A DNA stretch of 41,468 nucleotides, from assembly GCA_027687465.1 (NCBI GenBank), contig JAQCQR010000021.1:1-41468 (forward strand), written 5' to 3'. This document shows, one piece after another, positions 7,373 to 14,769 of the stretch (position 1 is its first letter; each line of letters begins with the position of its first letter). Below the pieces are notes generated by a model that saw nothing but the letters and a program-made list of their open reading frames with translations, was not told the DNA's origin and did no database searches. The DNA comes from Coriobacteriaceae bacterium AF08-21 (lineage in GTDB: Bacteria; Actinomycetota; Coriobacteriia; Coriobacteriales; Coriobacteriaceae). The position numbers were made by a program, and so were the translations under genes.

Positions 7373-7654
7373 TCAGTCGTAGATTGTCGGAGCGGGCACG
7401 AGCTGCCAAGCCGTGCCTAGATGATTTACCCCAAGGACGTACAGGTCAAGCTCCTCGTCGTAGAACACCGGCTCGCCCGTGTGCCCCATGACAAACGACG
7501 GGTCCTGTATGATGTACCACTGGAAAATCTCCTCCCATGGCGCCCAGTCCCCACTTACAAGCTCAAGCGGGCGTTTTGCCATCTCGTTTGCGAGCACCAT
7601 GTTCCCGCACGTCTCGGCGAGGTCGGCGTAGGTCTTGATGCCGTAGTCACTCAT
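7373..7654 (-). CDS. Small acidic protein of unknown function
   Basis: This 93-residue protein is not recognised as a named family. It begins MSDYGIKTYADLAETCGN. It has a tryptophan-rich middle (GDWAPWEEIFQWYII) and a C-terminal stretch DLYVLGVNHLGTAWQLV of the kind seen in small proteins carried by Firmicutes and actinobacterial mobile elements. The composition is acidic with no membrane segment or signal peptide. The ATG at 7654 has AGGGGA upstream. The start overlaps the end of the preceding gene by 8 bases, so the two are translationally coupled. A terminator follows at once. The role is unknown; anti-restriction or replication accessory functions are only possibilities. Confidence 0.7.
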   Translation of the reverse strand: MSDYGIKTYADLAETCGNMVLANEMAKRPLELVSGDWAPWEEIFQWYIIQDPSFVMGHTGEPVFYDEELDLYVLGVNHLGTAWQLVPAPTIYD

Positions 7655-8000
7655 CGCTTTTCCCCTCCGCTTCCCGCTCCTCGATTCGCTTGAGACATTC
7701 AGCCACGCAGTAGCGCATGGTGCGCAGGGCCTCGCAGTCGATGCTCTCCGCGAGCATGTCCCCGTCGAGGACGACCTCGCCCAGAGCGTTCACGAACCGC
7801 CACTCCATCACGTTGTCGATGCGCTTGAGCACGTCCTTCAGGGTGCCGCTGTCGCGCATAGGGGCGTTGCCGTCCACCTTCGCCATGCGCTCAAGCTCCT
7901 TGGCCTTCGCCGAGCAGATGCGGGCGGTGCGCCTGAGCACCTGCGCCCTCCACATGGCCTCCTCCTGGGGGCTGCTGGGTTCAAGACGCTCCCTGTCCAT
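7647..8000 (-). CDS. Small helical protein of unknown function
   Basis: This 117-residue protein has no family I recognise. Most of it is predicted helix rich in Arg, Glu and Ala (AMWRAQVLRRTARICSAKAK at 15-34, and ECLKRIEEREAEGKSDE at the end). In the middle, a short segment LKRIDNVMEWRFVNALGEVV looks like a small beta element. There is no signal or membrane segment. AAGGAGG precedes the ATG with good spacing. It is the first gene of a two-gene unit with 7373-7654, inside the element between the candidate origin and the surface-protein genes. Position suggests an accessory or regulatory role, but nothing in the sequence shows it. Confidence 0.7.
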   Translation of the reverse strand: MDRERLEPSSPQEEAMWRAQVLRRTARICSAKAKELERMAKVDGNAPMRDSGTLKDVLKRIDNVMEWRFVNALGEVVLDGDMLAESIDCEALRTMRYCVAECLKRIEEREAEGKSDE

Positions 8001-8070
8001 CGTGTACCTCCTTATCTCCGTTTCAGAGGCACCCGACGCCGCAGGCGTCTTTCACGCATGCCCATCCAAA

Positions 8071-8220
8071 GCCCAGCGAAAGACCTTCGAAAGACCTCCG
8101 CAGGGGCTCTGTTCGGGCAGGGGCGCGAAATGGGCTCAGCACAGCCCAGCGAAAGACCTTCGCAGGGGCTTTGTTCGGACAGGGGCGCGAAAAGGTCTCA
8201 GAACAGCCCACCGAAAGACC
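8071..8220. repeat. Tandem 62-base repeats
   Basis: GCCC(A)GCGAAAGACC starts at 8071, 8144 and, as GCCCACCGAAAGACC, at 8206. The second unit is 62 bases. The first is 73 because an 11-base piece (TTCGAAAGACC) is duplicated inside it. Units share CAGGGGCT.TGTTCGG.CAGGGGCGCGAAA. Frames through it on either strand give only repetitive Arg-rich peptides. No gene is called; 8001-8287 holds nothing else apart from a 6-bp GACGCC/GGCGTC hairpin at 8035-8049. Confidence 0.6.
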
Positions 8221-8287
8221 TCGAAAAGCCCTTCAAAGGCCGGTGCGCTGTTGCTGATCCTGTTTCGCGGTATTCCGGAGCATCTGG

Positions 8288-8332
8288 GCAAAAAACAAGG
8301 GGAGCACCCGCTATGCGGATGCTCCCCTTGTT
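8288..8332 (-). terminator. Terminator downstream of the surface-protein gene
   Basis: The 13-base arms 8294-8306 and 8320-8332 (AACAAGGGGAGCA) are perfect. An inner CCGC/GCGG stem and, on the minus strand, a T-run follow. It would end transcription of the 10507-8513 gene pair. Confidence 0.75.
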
Positions 8333-8422
8333 CGGGAAACGGACACCTGCACGCGACCGAAAGGGAGCGCGCGGGTCTGTGAGGGCTATGCCCGAACACA
8401 GCACGTGCCGTGACGATGTCGT

Positions 8423-8527
8423 CGTTACTGACGAGCACCACATCTCACTTGCGTGAGACGGGAACCCATCGGTTGCGGGCGTCGGTGTCCGCTTACGCGG
8501 ACACGCCACCCGTTACTGACGAGCACC
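8423..8527. repeat. 17-base direct repeat around the surface-gene 3' end
   Basis: CGTTACTGACGAGCACC occurs at 8423-8439 and 8511-8527. The right copy contains the last codons and stop of the surface-protein gene. Between them are two small perfect hairpins: TCTCAC/GTGAGA at 8443-8458, and GTGTCCGC/GCGGACAC at 8485-8504. Confidence 0.6.
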
Positions 8528-9646
8528 GCACGAACTGCAATACACGTAGTCCACGTAGGTTTCGGTCGTGTAGGAACCGTGGTCCTCCTTGTGGGAACCA
8601 ATCTGAACTGTCTGGTTCTCGTAGACGGGCTTTGTCTGATAACCGCAATCTTTGCCAGCCATAGCTAGCTCCCTGCCGTGAGCCTTGGCGGCGTTGATGT
8701 CGGTAGTGGAATAGCCGTCAGAGAAGATGTAGGTGTTGCCTACGACAACCTGCTGAGTGCCGTAGTCGGGCACGTCGACCCAGTTGCTCACCCAGACCTG
8801 ACGGGTAGCCGTATGGTTCACCCAAGTGTGTGTGTGGGCGGGCTTGGAAGGCTGGCTGGACTGGGAAGGCTTGCTGGAAGCCGAACCAGCGTTCGAAGAG
8901 CCGTTGCCGGAAGGCTGGGAACCAGCGTTGCTGTCAGCCTTGACGTTGTTGTCATTCTTGGCAGACGGCGTCGTCTGGGCAGGCTTGTCGTTGACATTGA
9001 CGTTCTTGTCGGCGTCAGTCGCCTCCTGCTTGGTCTTGTCGCTCGCGTTCGGGTTCTTGGCGACGTTGCCGTCGAGCTTGTCGAGGATGCCCGTGCCGGC
9101 ATCGCCCTTCAAGGTCTCGTCACCCTTCTTGATGGCGTCCTTGGTCTTGTCGACGATGTCCGCGAGCATGTCGTCGGTGACCTTGTCGGCGGGAATCTGC
9201 GCCATAGGGCACATGACGGCGGGTGCGGTCTTCGCGTCGGCGTCGACGGTGATGTCTACGGGAGCGCCCGTGTCGTAGATGTCGAAGGCGGAACCGTCGG
9301 AGTTGACGGGGCTGACGAAGCTCACGGTGTAGTCGCCCTCGGCGAGTTCGACCGTGGAAGTGCCCTTGTTGCCATCGGCATCGGGGGTCACCGCGTGGTA
9401 GAAGTCCACATCGTCGCCCTCGATATGGGCGATGGCGGGCGTGGAGTTCTCGTCCCAGCCGTGGTCGGCCGTGACGCTGAGGGTCACATCGACAGTTCTT
9501 GACTCCTGCTGTTCTGGTTGTTGCTCGGACGTTGCGAACGCTCCACTTGCCACGGCTATCGCAACAACGATCGCAACAACGATCGCAGCGGCTATCGCTG
9601 CGGCTTGGGGCTTATGCGAGCGCGCCCACTGGGATAATCCGTTCAT
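8513..9646 (-). CDS. Anchored extracellular protein with Cys-rich C-terminus
   Basis: This 377-residue protein of unknown function is clearly exported. A positively charged N-terminus is followed by a hydrophobic stretch at about 14-37 (AAAIAAAIVVAIVVAIAVAS), with no lipobox or clear cleavage site, so it is probably a signal anchor. A beta-rich domain (about 50-145) comes next, with a SFVSPVNSDGSAFDIYDTG segment. A Lys/Asp/Asn/Ser/Pro-rich linker (about 165-268) follows. The C-terminal domain starts at HTHTW and contains repeated aromatic strands plus C334, C370 and C373 (CSSCG), like a metal-binding ribbon. AAGGGGA precedes the ATG. It lies 63 bases downstream of the membrane-protein gene and is followed by a terminator. 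It is likely element cargo acting at the cell surface. Confidence 0.75.
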   Translation of the reverse strand: MNGLSQWARSHKPQAAAIAAAIVVAIVVAIAVASGAFATSEQQPEQQESRTVDVTLSVTADHGWDENSTPAIAHIEGDDVDFYHAVTPDADGNKGTSTVELAEGDYTVSFVSPVNSDGSAFDIYDTGAPVDITVDADAKTAPAVMCPMAQIPADKVTDDMLADIVDKTKDAIKKGDETLKGDAGTGILDKLDGNVAKNPNASDKTKQEATDADKNVNVNDKPAQTTPSAKNDNNVKADSNAGSQPSGNGSSNAGSASSKPSQSSQPSKPAHTHTWVNHTATRQVWVSNWVDVPDYGTQQVVVGNTYIFSDGYSTTDINAAKAHGRELAMAGKDCGYQTKPVYENQTVQIGSHKEDHGSYTTETYVDYVYCSSCGARQ

Positions 9647-9709
9647 TATCCATCCCCTTTTCTTTCATGGTGGTTTCGAGTTGCCTCGTTATGTCAACCG
9701 CGTCATTAC

Positions 9710-10507
9710 TTAGCGCTTTCCCATCGCGCGAGCCATCCAGTCGAGGTTGCCGCTCGCACTGGCGGTGTTCGCGTTTATCTGCTGAGCCTGATTGAGAATC
9801 TGCCCCTGCATGAACAGGTTGCCTATTTGCAGCATGTTGCCGATGCGCTGCTGGTTGAGAATCTGCTGCTGGCCCGCTTCCATGCGGCGCTGGTGCATCT
9901 CGGTCTCGTAGAGGTTGACCATCTCCTGTACGGTGGTGGCGCGATGGTTGCGCACGGCAGCAAGGAAGAAATCCACGGCTTCGATGCTGTCGTAATCCAT
10001 GGGGTACCACGGGGCGACCTGCGAAGCCCATTGCTGCTGTACGGCGAAAATCTCCTGCTTGGTTTGCTCGATGCTCTGGGCTAGGGCCTGGTTGTTGGCT
10101 TCAACTCGTTGGTTGCTTTGGTCAATCGCGGCATTTCTCTGGGAGCGGCTTTTGTCCGCCGTCTTCGCTATGACCTTGTATAGAATCGCACCGATGATAG
10201 CTGAGACGATGAGGTTCACGATATTCCAGACCGCCAATTGAAGCTCCGTGCCTCCCATCGAGAAGAACGGAAGGGTAGGGAGATACGTTATCACCTTAAG
10301 TGGCGTGCTCGTGATAAGCGTGAACGCGATAAGGAAGCCCCCGATTGCATAGAGAACAGGGTGCCTTTTAGTCTTCTTTTCCGTCTTGGCGGCAAACTGA
10401 GTGGTGAGCTGGTTGATGCGTTGCTGAAGACTGACCACGCGGTGCATCAGGTTATGAGCGATTGTGATACCCGATAGCAGGTTTTCCTGCTCGTTCATTG
10501 GCGTCAT
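9710..10507 (-). CDS. Two-helix membrane protein with coiled coil
   Basis: This 265-residue protein has no named family that I can assign. Residues 49-67 (HPVLYAIGGFLIAFTLITS) and 91-112 (LAVWNIVNLIVSAIIGAILYKV) are membrane helices. Before them lies a helical N-terminus. A Gln/Asn-rich coiled coil (about 120-162) follows, then a conserved-looking patch WYPMDYDSIEAVDFFLAAVR and NHRATTVQEMVNLYETEM. A Met/Gln-rich tail ends the protein. Similar patches occur in hypothetical proteins of Firmicutes and actinobacteria. GGAGG lies 8 bases before the ATG. It is transcribed with the surface protein and divergently from the XRE regulator, which suggests a regulated cargo pair. Confidence 0.75.
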   Translation of the reverse strand: MTPMNEQENLLSGITIAHNLMHRVVSLQQRINQLTTQFAAKTEKKTKRHPVLYAIGGFLIAFTLITSTPLKVITYLPTLPFFSMGGTELQLAVWNIVNLIVSAIIGAILYKVIAKTADKSRSQRNAAIDQSNQRVEANNQALAQSIEQTKQEIFAVQQQWASQVAPWYPMDYDSIEAVDFFLAAVRNHRATTVQEMVNLYETEMHQRRMEAGQQQILNQQRIGNMLQIGNLFMQGQILNQAQQINANTASASGNLDWMARAMGKR

Positions 10508-10672
10508 CGCATTACCTCCTGTTTTTTTGACTCACTAACGCTCTCGCCTCGTTCGTAAGAATGAGGTCTCAAACATTAACTGCATGCATGAAATACAGCC
10601 TTTCCAGTTTATTATATTTGAGGCTAATCGCCCATACGATTCAAGGCAACTTGATTTTGACGGGCGGTTAAA

Positions 10673-11008
10673 ATGAAATACTTCGACATAGGACAGCGCA
10701 TCAGGCGTTACCGCAAAGCCTGCGGGCTGTCGCAGGAGGCGCTCGCGCAAAAAGTTGGAATATCGGTAACGCACATGAGCCACATCGAAACGGGCAACAC
10801 CAAGCTGAGCTTGCCCGTGCTCGCAAAGATTGCAGAGGAGCTGTCGGTAGGCACCGACGCTTTGCTCAGTGACGCCCCAAAACCCGACAAGGCGAAGCTT
10901 TCCGCCGAGGTGCAAGAGATTCTTGATTCATTCGAGATTGACGAGTTGCCCGTTGCGGTTGAGGTGCTCCGAGCGCTCAGAGATAGCCTGGCGAAACGCA
11001 GGGTCTAA
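10673..11008 (+). CDS. XRE-family HTH regulator
   Basis: This 111-residue DNA-binding protein is of the Cro/CI type. The HTH spans about 7-60, with IGQRIRRYRKACGLSQEALA (6-25), the recognition helix VTHMSHIETG, and the following LPVLAKIAEELSV. The C-terminus (about 75-111) is helical and may dimerise. It is divergent from the membrane and surface gene pair; the 165-base intergenic region includes an AT-rich core with TATAAT on the minus strand at 10606-10611. It therefore probably represses that pair and possibly itself. The ribosome-binding site is weak (GGGCGG). The gene ends just before the right arm repeat. Confidence 0.85.
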   Translation: MKYFDIGQRIRRYRKACGLSQEALAQKVGISVTHMSHIETGNTKLSLPVLAKIAEELSVGTDALLSDAPKPDKAKLSAEVQEILDSFEIDELPVAVEVLRALRDSLAKRRV

Positions 11009-11017
11009 GGCTTTTTT

Positions 11018-11045
11018 CGCTCATACATATTACCATACAGATTAC
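11018..11045 (+). repeat. 28-base end repeat, right copy
   Basis: This is a perfect copy of 2560-2587 in the same orientation, 10 bases after the XRE gene and 67 bases before the attR core. It is probably the second arm-type integrase site. Confidence 0.7.
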
Positions 11046-11071
11046 TTTGGGCATTTTTGCCCCAAGGCAAC

Positions 11072-11106
11072 GAAAAAGCCCTGAACCGTTTTACCAGTTC
11101 AGGGCT
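11072..11106 (-). terminator. Element-supplied terminator of tRNA(fMet)
   Basis: On the minus strand the 10-bp stem AGCCCTGAAC/GTTCAGGGCT (11097-11106 with 11077-11086) is followed by TTTTT. It lies 7 bases past the tRNA 3' end and inside the element, replacing the original terminator at 2370-2399. Confidence 0.85.
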
Positions 11107-11112
11107 GAAATT

Positions 11113-11151
11113 TTGGTCGCGGGGGCAGGATTTGAACCTACGACCTCCGGG
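11113..11151. other. attR: attR core within the tRNA gene
   Basis: The 39 bases are identical to attL 2408-2446. The core covers CCA, acceptor 3' strand, T-arm and variable region, up to the anticodon stem of the tRNA. The 5' part of the tRNA and its promoter are chromosomal; this 3' part came with the element. Confidence 0.9.
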
Positions 11152-11190
11152 TTATGAGCCCGGCGAGCTACCAGACTGCTCCACCCCGCA
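11114..11190 (-). tRNA. Initiator tRNA(fMet), anticodon CAU
   Basis: The 77-base gene on the minus strand has CCA encoded. It reads TGCGGGGTGGAGCAGTCTGG at the 5' end and has anticodon CAT at 11154-11156. The anticodon stem carries the three G-C pairs (GGG/CCC) diagnostic of initiator tRNA. The 1:72 position is T against G rather than a Watson-Crick pair, in keeping with the weak first pair of initiators. It is the integration site of the element, and its function appears preserved. Confidence 0.95.
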
Positions 11191-11221
11191 ATGTCTGGGC
11201 GCCTCATGTGCGCAAGAAAGA

Positions 11222-11250
11222 ATATTACGCGGGAGTTCGGTAAGAGGCAA
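11222..11250 (-). promoter_or_regulatory. Promoter of tRNA(fMet)
   Basis: On the minus strand TTGCCT (11245-11250) and TAATAT (11222-11227) are separated by exactly 17 bases. They lie 32 bases upstream of the tRNA 5' end. It is the clearest sigma-70-type promoter in the window. Confidence 0.75.
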
Positions 11251-11276
11251 GGAAAATCTCGTAGAGCATAATTCCT

Positions 11277-12437
11277 TCATATCTTAAACACCCTTGGAGA
11301 CGGGAAGACCAGGACCACCCGGCGCTCCGGGATGAGCCTCGTGCGTACCGGCACGCGAAACTCCCGGCCCAGGCGCTTGGCAACCGCCTGGCACTGCGCC
11401 TGTGCATCCGCATCCCCGCAGTAAGGAAGCTGCAGTTCAAACCCCGAGTTCGGATACCCCAGACGGCGCGCCAGCTCAACCGCCTGCGACGCACATCTCA
11501 CCTGCAGGCCATGCGCGCGGTAATAATCCGCCGCCGCGCAAACCGGATCAAAGCCGGGCGATTCAACCGTATGAGTTGCCGCAGCCTGGCGCCCGTTCAG
11601 CCCAAAGTTGCCATGCGAGACAACGCCGGGCACCGAACACGTGCCGTCCCATGTCACATCGACATGCGACCAGCGATGGCATCCGCCCAGCTTATCGGCA
11701 ATATCCACGACATTCCACGCGTGATTGCCTGCCGGGTTCTCGGCATCGCCCGCCTGGCCCCACACCACCGCGCTCGCCACGCCCACACGATCGAGCAGGT
11801 ACTTGTACGCGAGCGACCAACCGTCGCACACGGCGTTGCGCCCGATCAGCGCGGCGTGGGCAAAATGGCAATCATCGGCTCCGTCCGCCTCATCCGGCAT
11901 CTCGCGGGACGCCGTGCCTTGGTAGGTGTAGGTAAAGTCTCGCAGCAGCAGATCATGCACCTGCAGCGCAATGACGCCCGCGGGGGCCGTGCGATCCACG
12001 CGTCGCAGCAGGCGGGCCGCACGGCGCTCCATCTTGCGCAGCGCACGGGCCGCGGCCTCGGGCTCCATGCGATAGACAAAGTCGAGCCTCACATCGCCCG
12101 ACGTCGGCCCGGGGTCGCTCCCGCAAATGGTACGGCTGGCGTAGATGTAGCCCGGCCGGTCGTGGCACACCAGGTGGTAGAGCTCCGCCGCGCGAGCGAA
12201 GCTGCCCACGCCCGGCAACACCACCGAGGGCTCGCGGCGGGCAAGCGCGGCATCGATCAAATCGTACAGCCCGCGTTCGCACTGATTGAGTGCCTGACGG
12301 TGAGCCAGATACGCGCAGGAAGCAACCGTCAACGTGCAGGCATCGCGCGCCGTTCGCGCAACCGCCTGCCCGCAGCGCAACCCCTCGGCAACGCCTGCGC
12401 CAGCCCAAAAGAACCCATCGGCACACGCAGCAAACAT
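11277..12437 (-). CDS. Transglutaminase-like protein
   Basis: This 386-residue protein has a bacterial transglutaminase/cysteine-protease core. The triad is visible: C204 in NAVCDGWSLAYKYLL, H239 in GNHAWNVV and D260 in WSHVDVTWD, in the right order and spacing. The N-terminal 150 residues are helical and unassigned; the C-terminal 60 are beta-rich (FRVPVRTRLIPERRVVLVF). It could cleave or cross-link peptide bonds; the substrate is unknown. AGGGG precedes the ATG. It starts 9 bases after the zinc-ribbon kinase gene stops, so it is the last gene of the signalling operon. It probably acts as an effector of, or a target for, the phospho-signalling proteins. Confidence 0.8.
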   Translation of the reverse strand: MFAACADGFFWAGAGVAEGLRCGQAVARTARDACTLTVASCAYLAHRQALNQCERGLYDLIDAALARREPSVVLPGVGSFARAAELYHLVCHDRPGYIYASRTICGSDPGPTSGDVRLDFVYRMEPEAAARALRKMERRAARLLRRVDRTAPAGVIALQVHDLLLRDFTYTYQGTASREMPDEADGADDCHFAHAALIGRNAVCDGWSLAYKYLLDRVGVASAVVWGQAGDAENPAGNHAWNVVDIADKLGGCHRWSHVDVTWDGTCSVPGVVSHGNFGLNGRQAAATHTVESPGFDPVCAAADYYRAHGLQVRCASQAVELARRLGYPNSGFELQLPYCGDADAQAQCQAVAKRLGREFRVPVRTRLIPERRVVLVFPSPRVFKI

Positions 12438-12446
12438 CTCACACCC

Positions 12447-13538
12447 CTATGCAGCCGGCGCCTGCGCCATGCGCGCCACGCGGCGATCGGCAGCACAGTA
12501 CGGGCAGGCCGGTGCCCCCGCAGCCGTTACAAAACCGCGATGAAACACATGCCCATGCCCACATTCGACCAGGTGAGCGCGGTAGTCACGCAACAGGCGG
12601 CCCCACTGGGCATCGGTCACGCGGCGGTCGGCACCATCGGCCCCACTAAACAGCGAACGTTCGTAGGCTTCGCGCAGCAGAGGCGGCACGTGTCCAAGTG
12701 GCACCGCCCAGGCAAACAGCCCCACCCCGGACGCCGTGCCCGTAAAGGGCGAGCGTCCATCGCGCACCTGGCAATCGACCGCGGGCGGCAGCGGATACTC
12801 ACCTTCCGCATCGGGCTCAACGGCGCCCTCAAAAGGATGGACGCCGTTGCCCAGCATGCGAAACACCAGCACCGCCAGGGCAAACAGGTCGGTGGCCACG
12901 GTAAACGTGGGCTCGCCCGCGGCCTCCATTTGGGCGTACGTACGACCGTGAGCCGCGGCGATCAGCTCGGGCGCCGCCACGCCCGGCGCGCAGGCTACGC
13001 ACGGATGCGCACCGCCGCGCTGCACGTAAAAGGTGTCGGCGTCAATCAGATGCACGCTACCGTCGGGCGCTACCAGTACGTTGTCGCCCGAAAGGTCGCC
13101 CACCACCAGCGCATGCCCGTTCACCATCGTATGGTGCAGAGCATCGAGCACGCGCGTCAGGGCGATCAGCGCATCGACGCAGGTCAGCGCCGACAGACCC
13201 GTGGCAGCCCGCGGATAGCGGTAGAGCTCGCTTGCCGCCACGCTGCCCACGGGCGCACGGCGCATCAAAAAGCCGATAAACTCCGCCGCCTCGGAATCGG
13301 CATAGAGCGCCTGGCGCGGCCAGCACACGGCGCGAAGCACGCCGGCCTGCACGGCCATAATCTTGTCGTGAAGCGCGACCATGTTTTGAATCTTGGCGCG
13401 GCGCTCGGGCGTGGGTTCGCGATAGAGCTTGGCCACCGTGGCGCCCTCGCCCACAACGGCGCGCACCTCGCCCTCGCCGCCCGCGTTGATCACATCGCCC
13501 AGCTCAACGACGGTACCGTTGCTGTCGTACACGTACAT
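12447..13538 (-). CDS. Protein kinase with C-terminal zinc ribbon
   Basis: This 363-residue Ser/Thr kinase-like protein has a glycine loop GGEGEVRAV (20-28), ATP lysine K37 (VAKLY), catalytic loop VVGDLSGDNVLV (D148, N153) in place of HRDxxxxN, and metal-binding D166 in HLIDADTF in place of DFG. These substitutions are typical of the bacterial kinases that partner TerY and PP2C. The C-terminus (about 320-355) has CGHGHVFHRGF...CPYC, a zinc-ribbon-like set also found in that family. The gene starts 9 bases after the PP2C stop, sharing AGGAG, so expression is coupled. It should phosphorylate a partner in this operon. Confidence 0.82.
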   Translation of the reverse strand: MYVYDSNGTVVELGDVINAGGEGEVRAVVGEGATVAKLYREPTPERRAKIQNMVALHDKIMAVQAGVLRAVCWPRQALYADSEAAEFIGFLMRRAPVGSVAASELYRYPRAATGLSALTCVDALIALTRVLDALHHTMVNGHALVVGDLSGDNVLVAPDGSVHLIDADTFYVQRGGAHPCVACAPGVAAPELIAAAHGRTYAQMEAAGEPTFTVATDLFALAVLVFRMLGNGVHPFEGAVEPDAEGEYPLPPAVDCQVRDGRSPFTGTASGVGLFAWAVPLGHVPPLLREAYERSLFSGADGADRRVTDAQWGRLLRDYRAHLVECGHGHVFHRGFVTAAGAPACPYCAADRRVARMAQAPAA

Positions 13539-13547
13539 GCGGATCTC

Positions 13548-14672
13548 CTATTCCATCTCGTCAAACGCGGCATCATCGCCGGTCGCGACAACGGCCTCAA
13601 AATCCTCGAGCTCGCCGATCACGCAGTCTTCGAACACGCGATACATCTCGGCGTGCTCGGCAGCGGCGGCGGTAGCCAGCTCGAGCGCGCGGTCGAGCGT
13701 CACACCGCACATGAGCTGGTACTCGAGCTCCACGCTAAAGCTGCCGCCCACGTCGCGGGCAACGTCGCTGGCACGCAGGCGGAGCTCGTCGCGCCACGGC
13801 AGCACGACCAGGTCGCCGTCCGCGTCCGCAAAGGACGCACCCATCAGCAAATCACCATCGGTATTGATGAGCGCCACCACCGTCTTGTCGTCATCCACGC
13901 AGGTCGCAGGTAGCGCGCGCAGATAATCGGCCGCACCGCCGCAGAGCGCCGGCACGTCCTCCACGTCGATATCGCACGCCATAAATAGGTCGATGGCATC
14001 GCGGTTAAAGTCGGTCGGCGCCCCATAGGCACCGGGCTCCCAGTCGGCAAACTTCTCGAGCATGCCGTCGGTCGCCATGAGCACGCCAGCAGCGCCCGCG
14101 GCAAAACCAAACTCCCAGTGATAGGTATCATGCAGGGGAAACACCTGGCACGAAAGCGGGCCTCGGTGCAGATGCGTCAGCGCAAACGGCGCGCCCGCGG
14201 CATCCGCCGCAATCGCACCGGAGTCGCCGGCATTGCCATACCAAACGCGCGCGCCATCCCACACCACCAGGCACAGCGTGCAGGCAAACGAGGCGATGTC
14301 GGCAGCGGGCTCGCCGGCAGCGACATCCGCTACGGCGCGAAGGGCGCGCTCGAACACGCCCTTAAGGGCCGAGGCATCGCCCGGTGCCAGCTCGCCGCGC
14401 ACGAACGCCTCGGCAGCCGCGTCGACCGCGGCCTCACTTGCCAGATGGGCGCCCTCGCCGCTCAAAATCATGGACGAGACGCCGTCCGCAACAGCGGCGA
14501 CAATCGCCCGGCCAGACGTAGGAGCGGCAGGGGTCTCGCGCGATTCAGCCGCATCGACTGCCTCTTCCGTGCGAAGCATCTCCACCACGCGCACGCAGTG
14601 GCAATCCTGGTTGCTGCGTCCCTGCAGCTTATGGCTGGGGCCGGTCACGCTGGCCTCGTAATGAATCAACAT
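13548..14672 (-). CDS. PP2C-type protein phosphatase
   Basis: This 374-residue metal-dependent Ser/Thr phosphatase has motifs in order: NQD (21-23), ADGVSS (62-67), YGNAGDSGAI (145-154), ATDGM (200-204) and DDDKTVV (260-266). These supply the aspartates that hold the two metals. The catalytic part ends near 270; a further 100 acidic residues (SFADADGDLVVLPW onward, ending DDAAFDEME) are unassigned. AAAGGA precedes the ATG. It lies between the VWA gene and the zinc-ribbon kinase and presumably reverses the phosphorylation done by the kinases. All metal ligands are present. Confidence 0.88.
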   Translation of the reverse strand: MLIHYEASVTGPSHKLQGRSNQDCHCVRVVEMLRTEEAVDAAESRETPAAPTSGRAIVAAVADGVSSMILSGEGAHLASEAAVDAAAEAFVRGELAPGDASALKGVFERALRAVADVAAGEPAADIASFACTLCLVVWDGARVWYGNAGDSGAIAADAAGAPFALTHLHRGPLSCQVFPLHDTYHWEFGFAAGAAGVLMATDGMLEKFADWEPGAYGAPTDFNRDAIDLFMACDIDVEDVPALCGGAADYLRALPATCVDDDKTVVALINTDGDLLMGASFADADGDLVVLPWRDELRLRASDVARDVGGSFSVELEYQLMCGVTLDRALELATAAAAEHAEMYRVFEDCVIGELEDFEAVVATGDDAAFDEME

Positions 14673-14769
14673 GGCTGTCCTTTCTATCCGTACCAGCTGG
14701 GCGCGGCGGGCTCTGGTCCGTCCGGCACCGCGTCCGGGGCTTGCTGGAATACAGACGCTGGCAGATGCC

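Larger units (their letters stand above)
2408..11151. mobile_element. Integrated element at tRNA(fMet), about 8.7 kb
   Basis: The element is bounded by the 39-base direct repeats attL (2408-2446) and attR (11113-11151). It carries integrase and xis at the left end, a P4-type primase-helicase, a hairpin-rich candidate origin, four unknown genes and an XRE regulator at the right end. No relaxase, coupling ATPase, capsid, portal or terminase gene is visible. It therefore looks like a satellite-like or mobilisable integrative element rather than a complete prophage or ICE. Perfect 28-base repeats lie just inside both ends. The element brought its own copy of the tRNA 3' end plus a terminator, so the tRNA remained complete. 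Confidence 0.85.

Noticed and set aside
8058..8456. 132-residue frame over the 62-base repeats
   Set aside because: Product is a repetitive translation of the repeats with no start signal.
11511..13913. 800-residue plus-strand frame opposite the signalling operon
   Set aside because: It is the antisense shadow of well-supported kinase and transglutaminase genes in high-GC DNA; no recognisable domain.
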